Shown: positions 59,866-64,000 of the stretch, piece after piece
How positions within the stretch are numbered: the first letter of the stretch is position 1
How the letters are laid out: every line of letters begins with the position of its first letter
Origin: Hippopus hippopus
Lineage: Eukaryota > Mollusca > Bivalvia > Cardiida > Cardiidae
DNA: 64,000 bases
Direction: 5' to 3'
Assembly: GCA_946811185.2 (NCBI GenBank)
Contig: OX328113.1
Span: 18,002,521-18,066,520 of the forward strand
Position numbers and translations under genes: made by a program
Notes under the pieces: generated by a model
Database searches by the model: none
What the model was told of the DNA's origin: nothing
The model's input: only the letters and a program-made list of their open reading frames with translations

Positions 59866-60140
59866 ATTGATTGATTGCTTTTTAATGCCATTTTCAACAT
59901 TATTTCAGTTATATTGCAGCAGCCAGTGCACCTATTCATGCTTTCCTGGAGTTTCTTTTACCAGTACTCCGCACATTATAGTCTTTCCAAGCCACTGGTT
60001 GCTTTCCCACAAAACAGTCATCGAAACAATGGTCAGCGGTCAGAGAGGAATGAATCCTGTTGCAATGACTATCATCAATCCTCGGAAAGAAATTAGGCAA
60101 GCTGGAGATCAAACCAGCGACCCCCTGTTCTGCAGGATTC
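59866..60140 (-). mobile_element. SINE type I, near full length
   Basis: GATTGATTGCTTTTTAATGC, GTTTTCAACATTATTTCAGT; wait-free order continues with CCAAGCCACTGG, GAGGAATGAATCCTGTTGCA, ATGACTATCATCAATCCTCG and a degraded head. Confidence 0.88.
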
Positions 60141-60212
60141 AAACCCAGAAGTCTGGATTTCATATTTATCACCTTAAACTACTGTGAGCTAGAAGGAACC
60201 TTTTAATTCTGT

Positions 60213-60420
60213 TTAACTCTTTACCAAACAATCCAAGAAGCCTTCTGGAAACATTATGGGAAAAGGAGAAAATGCTGGTAACCTGCATTTACTCCTTTTC
60301 CAACTATGTTTACTATCCCGTCAAAGACCTTTAATTCATTGGTACCACATTCCAATTTGTCAATTCTGCAGGTGCTTTCATTGTGGAAGAGTCTAAAATC
60401 AGCTACTTGGAAAAAGGATA
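60213..60420 (+). mobile_element. MITE-A, diverged
   Basis: TTAACTCTTTACCAAACAAT, centre ATTATGGGAAAAGGAGAAAA, decayed right end. Confidence 0.75.
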
Positions 60421-60734
60421 AAAAAAAGTGTTTGTCTTAAAGAACTACACTGATTGCACTAAGTTTCTATTAAAATGAAATAAAAAGATCTAAAGAATGC
60501 ATTTTGACAAAAGTATCTGGCAAATGTATTGAAAAGCATATGTACATTGATGCCAATAATATAAAGCCCAGATCAGACTGCTGATCTAAGACCTATAACA
60601 TCCATAAACAAAATCCATGCATCCCTTTACTTGCCTAGAGTCAACTATGAAGAGAACATACACTTTGATCTATTCCGAAACAAACTGGTGCTTTCTCCAA
60701 CAGAGAGGAGCATTTAGGCCATTTTTTGGTTCCC

Positions 60735-60753
60735 CCCCCCCCCCCCCCCCCCG
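60735..60753. repeat. Poly-C run of about 18-20
   Basis: A homopolymer of C follows GGTT; length may be unreliable in the assembly. Confidence 0.8.
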
Positions 60754-60865
60754 TTTAATTTTTCTATTTTGTTTAACTCTACAGACTGCTTTTTTCAAAT
60801 ATGAAAATGTAAGATCGTTCAGCTAAGCCAATCAGATACTTAGGCTTGGAATCAAGCAATTACAA

Positions 60866-61195
60866 CTTTTTATTTCATGCTTTTCAGTAGTTTATCCGGA
60901 AAATAATGTTTGATTATAAGGTTGGATAATTCATGGTTACGACCAGTGAAATTTACTTTAAAAGTTTCTATAACCCTTCAACTGAAGGCAGAAACAGACT
61001 GTTTCCCATGCACTAGTTACCTAGATAAACAGTGTGTGCCATAATTAGACGGAAATATGACATAATTACTTGCATTTCTATTGTAATACGGTCTTTAATA
61101 TAATGTGGGATGGGTATGCCCCAGGAAATTACCAAAAATGACTACCATATTTTGATGAAAGTCCCAACAAAAAAGGGGTTAGAAGCATGAAATGA
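60866..61195 (-). mobile_element. MITE-F, reverse copy
   Basis: TTTATTTCATGCTTTTCAGT at one end and GGGGTTAGAAGCATGAAATG at the other. The interior has CATAATTAGACGGAAATATG, the reverse of the MITE-F unit. Confidence 0.72.
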
Positions 61196-61204
61196 ATAGA
61201 AATT

Positions 61205-61375
61205 TTTTTTTGTGTGAAAGATCGAAAATTTATTTCATCCAGTTAACATCATCGGTAATATTTTCATGCTGTGCCACTTGTGAAAATATTACTGATCATG
61301 TTCAGGCAGCCACTCATGAAAATATTACAGATGATGTTCTCTCGAAATAAATATCAATCTTCACCCCCCCATAAA
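61205..61375. repeat. Repeat H, reverse copy
   Basis: TTAACATCATCGGTAATATT and two more GAAAATATTAC blocks, as at 33795-33970. Confidence 0.55.
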
Positions 61376-61831
61376 AACAAATATCTCCTATCCATAAAAT
61401 CTTAGGTGTATCATCATTCTAGACAAAGCTGCACAGGGTGTACAAAGTTTCCTTATGAAACTACAGTTGTGACATTTTGAAGCCTAATCTACTCTCAACA
61501 GTGACAATTGTTCTCATGATTGTTACTCCGTAGGTAAATAGGTTAATTCCATTAAGAAAGCCATTATTTTCCCCCCAAGATAGAAGACACATTTCCTTTC
61601 CTTGTACAGCATCTAGATTGAACTCTTGACCAGACAGACTCTCCCTGATAAATTTTCTAGACCTTCCCATGGTATCTACCAACGCTTGCATTCTTAGTCT
61701 TAATGGAGATTTAGAAACTGGTCTACATCCACTAATCGCTCTAAATTGCATTTCTTAGTCTTATTGGAGAGTTAGAAACTTACAAAATTTCTGTTTGGCT
61801 GAACCATTCAGTTTTTGCTAAACCATCTGAG
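61376..61831. other. Unassigned; 96-codon minus-strand frame with a short direct repeat
   Basis: The frame 61461-61751 reads ALVDTMGRSRKFIRESL and NLDAVQGKEMCLLSWGENNG. It looks more protein-like than most here but I recognise no family. AGTCTTAATGGAGATTTAGA / AGTCTTATTGGAGAGTTAGA is a direct repeat at its start. Confidence 0.35.
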
Positions 61832-62082
61832 CCATGCTCTGGAAAAAGAGGGTTTAATGCATAATACCAAGCAAGTCATCACATAATAATGGATCCACAA
61901 AAATCCATTTTGTCTAACAACCGCCTGAATCTTGTGATAGAACGGTCATTTTACATGCAGAGAGTTGACCAATAGCAAAAAGTTTCCACCTGGGTCAGCT
62001 TGCGCAGACAAAGGCTGATCCAGGTCGATACTTTTTGCAAATGCATTAAGCCTCCTTTTCACAAAGCATGGCTCATTTGGTT
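61832..62082. mobile_element. MITE-D
   Basis: GAGCCATGCTCTGGAAAAAG and CCTCCTTTTCACAAAGCATG ends; GATCC...AAATCCATTTTGTC and GGGTCAGCTTGCGCAGAC inside. Confidence 0.82.
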
Positions 62083-62214
62083 TTGCCAATCAAACATTGT
62101 GTTACTATTCAATTTAGAAAATTCTTGATAAGCTAGCTCAGACTAAGAATCTTCTCTTATGAACACTAGCCTAGCACTTGTAAAACTCACAACATACTCG
62201 AATAAGTCACAGAG

Positions 62215-62282
62215 CTGTAAGCCAAGATATGAATGCAGTTATACTAAAAACAGCTTAAAACACAATTCAATCAATCAATCAA
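62215..62282 (+). mobile_element. SINE 3' end fragment
   Basis: ACTAAAAACAGCTTAAAACA then CAATCAATCAATC. Confidence 0.6.
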
Positions 62283-62462
62283 AGTGATTGTTTGTCTCAA
62301 GTACCTAAGACTTGTCATTCAATCACCAGACAGCCAAAAATTGGGAGTCTAGACTAATTTTGATTGCCTGGAATTAACATAGAAAAAGGTCACTACAGAT
62401 TTTAGACAGTTTTATATTTTCCTTTTATTTCTTTTTAGACATAATGAATCAACTGAGATTTC

Positions 62463-62690
62463 AATCCTTTACTAAACAATTCCTGTGTTTTAACCATCTG
62501 TGACAAAAGAGCTTTTAAAAACATTGTGGGAAAAGAAGAAAATGCTGGTAACCAGCATTTTCTCCTTTTCCTACAATGTTTTCCTCCCTATCAAAGACAG
62601 AAATCACCATTTCAGCAACATCTGATTTGTTGTCTGCAAATGCTTTCAATTTAGACAAGTCCAAAATGTTGTTGTTTGGTAAAGAGTTAA
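62463..62690 (+). mobile_element. MITE-A, complete
   Basis: ATCCTTTACTAAACAATTCC to TGTTTGGTAAAGAGTTAA, perfect centre AAATGCTGGTAACCAGCATT. Confidence 0.87.
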
Positions 62691-62701
62691 CTCTCAACTC
62701 C

Positions 62702-63003
62702 CGAGCCCCATAGTGCAGTTGTCAGCATACAGGACTTAAAACCAGAGGTATGATGGTTCAAATCCCAAGGTCTGCCAATTTCTTTCTGAGGATTGATGGC
62801 ATTCATTGCAACAGGATTCATTCCTTTCTCACTCCTTATCCCAACAATGGTTAGGTGGTGAAAGTAGGGAGTAGCTTGGAAAGAATATTGTGTGAAGTAA
62901 TTGTCAAGGAAACTGCAGAAAAGCATTAATAGGTGCACTGGCTGCCACATTATAACTGAAATAATGTTGAAAACAACTTTTAACAAAATGCCATACAAAC
63001 CAT
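62702..63003 (+). mobile_element. SINE type I, full length but diverged
   Basis: Head GAGCCCCATAGTGCAGTTGT, B box ATGGTTCAAATCCC, core GAGGATTGATGGCATTCATT, end AATAATGTTGAAAACAACTT. Confidence 0.85.
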
Positions 63004-63059
63004 CAACACTTAATGTTCCAAAACATTAAGTGGTCTGCAACAAAACATGAGCACCCAAA

Positions 63060-63180
63060 ACCAATGCTAACCCTCAGCTGCATTTGCTTTTCTGTAAAAA
63101 TTTTAAGTCTAAAAAGGGGAAGAACTGTGTTTAAAAACAATATAAAGGTTATCTGCCTGTCTGGTATGGTTTCCCTATTT
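63060..63180. repeat. Interspersed repeat G, second copy
   Basis: AGTCTAAAAAGGGGAAGAAC ... GGTTATCTGCC matches 6420-6520. Confidence 0.5.
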
Positions 63181-63185
63181 GATAG

Positions 63186-63414
63186 TTAACCCTTTACCAC
63201 ACAATGACGCCTTTTGATGCCCCTAAAAAAGAGGCCTTTTGAAAACATTGTGGGAAAAGGAGAAAATGCTGGTAACCAGCATTTTCTCCTTTTCCCACAA
63301 AATTTTCTACCCTATCAAAGAAAAGTTGCGTCATTTGAGCCACTATGAAATTGTCTTCTGCAAATGCTTTCAATTTGGATAGGTCTTAAATTTTGCCGTG
63401 TGGTAAAGGGTTAA
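63186..63414 (+). mobile_element. MITE-A, complete young copy
   Basis: 229 bp with TTAACCCTTTACCACACAAT / GTGTGGTAAAGGGTTAA ends and perfect 65-nt-class centre. Confidence 0.94.
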
Positions 63415-63702
63415 AAAGTTTTAAGGTAACATTAAATTGAAAAAAAAAAAAAGCGCTATTGCCCCTGAAGAAGAGGCCTTTTGAAAACATTGTGGGAAAA
63501 GGAGAAAATGCTGGTAACCAGCATTTTCTCCTTTTCCCACAAAATTTTCTACCCTATCAAAGAAAAGTTGCGTCATTTGAGCCACTATGAAATTGTCTTC
63601 TGCAAATGCTTTCAATTTGGATAGGTCTTAAATTTTGCCGTGTGGTAAAGGGTTAAAAAGTTTTAAGGTAACATTAAATTGAAAAAAAAAAAAGCGCTAT
63701 TG
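63219..63702 (+). repeat. 242-bp tandem duplication covering most of a MITE-A and 46 bp of 3' flank
   Basis: 63219-63460 and 63461-63702 are almost identical, including the non-element flank AAAGTTTTAAGGTAACATTA, a poly-A run and GCGCTATTGC. The A run differs by one base and the 5' part has GAAGAAGAGG instead of AAAAAAGAGG. Confidence 0.9.
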
Positions 63703-64000
63703 CAGTGATTTAACTGAAAGACTGTTGACAGCATAATTAGCAAAACCATTCAAACAAACAAATTACACATGGTTTTCTACAGGTGCTTTTAACACTATAT
63801 GTCTGATTCCATCACTAGTCAGTTCAGGTGTAAAGAGTATGCTGATGGTCATTACTTTCAATTACTTACAATAACTGACCAGGTTGATGACCAGTCAACA
63901 GGTACATCATAAAAATATACTGGTCTATAATCAACCTAATTGGATCTTTTTCCTTCAGCCATTTTTTATTTAATGCTTCAGCACCAAATGCTTTAACTCA
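63703..64000. other. No gene or known repeat seen
   Basis: AT-rich end of window with TGACCAGTCAACAGG-type short similarities only. Confidence 0.4.

Noticed and set aside
61461..61751. 96-codon minus-strand frame as an exon
   Set aside because: Protein-like text but no known family and no convincing donor/acceptor pair at its edges; kept only as unassigned.

Overview
The window looks like intron-rich, repeat-dense nuclear DNA from a bivalve mollusc. The kinesin gene has spliced GT/AG exons. The tRNA-headed SINEs match the V-SINE/RUDI type of molluscs, and the tandem-module plus (ACGG)n elements match the 'pearl' (Helentron-like) elements of bivalves. A heterodont clam is my best guess, but nothing here fixes the species.

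One protein-coding gene is clear. Positions 1-10652 on the minus strand carry five consecutive exons (10522-10652, 8110-8202, 6194-6374, 2990-3077, 1-98) encoding the first half of a kinesin-3 motor domain, closest by eye to KIF13A/B. All junctions have GT/AG and compatible phases. The start exon was not found and the gene runs off the left edge, so part or all of 10.65-64 kb could be its long 5' intron or intergenic DNA. A LINE fragment (347-1384, plus strand) lies antisense in the last visible intron. I found no convincing rRNA, tRNA gene, CRISPR array or other cellular gene.

Most of the rest is layered small transposable elements. The dominant family, called MITE-A here, is a ~229-bp piggyBac-like element with TTAA target sites. 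Its termini read TTAACCCTTTACCACAC and its centre is a near-perfect ~65-nt palindrome. About 65 full or partial copies are present, roughly one per kb. MITE-B (~200 bp, also TTAA, with a palindrome around GATCAGACTGCAC) has about 35 copies. MITE-C, D, E and F are rarer. SINEs of at least four tRNA-derived types occur in both orientations. Several nestings give a relative order of insertion: SINE in MITE-A, young MITE-A in SINE, MITE-A in MITE-A, SINE in SINE, and a Harbinger-like element in a SINE in a MITE-B.

The most unusual object is at 44601-47623: a 3.0-kb element made of ~540-bp near-identical inverted arms that begin CACTGTG and end CACAGTG. It carries two oppositely facing arrays of a GACAGTTCCCCGACA unit and is flanked by the 5-bp duplication ACATT inside a ~145-bp tandem repeat. 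Other notable points are shared-TTAA 'trains' of MITEs, a fresh 242-bp tandem duplication at 63219-63702, and an inverted-repeat element whose edge lies 5 nt inside a kinesin splice donor.
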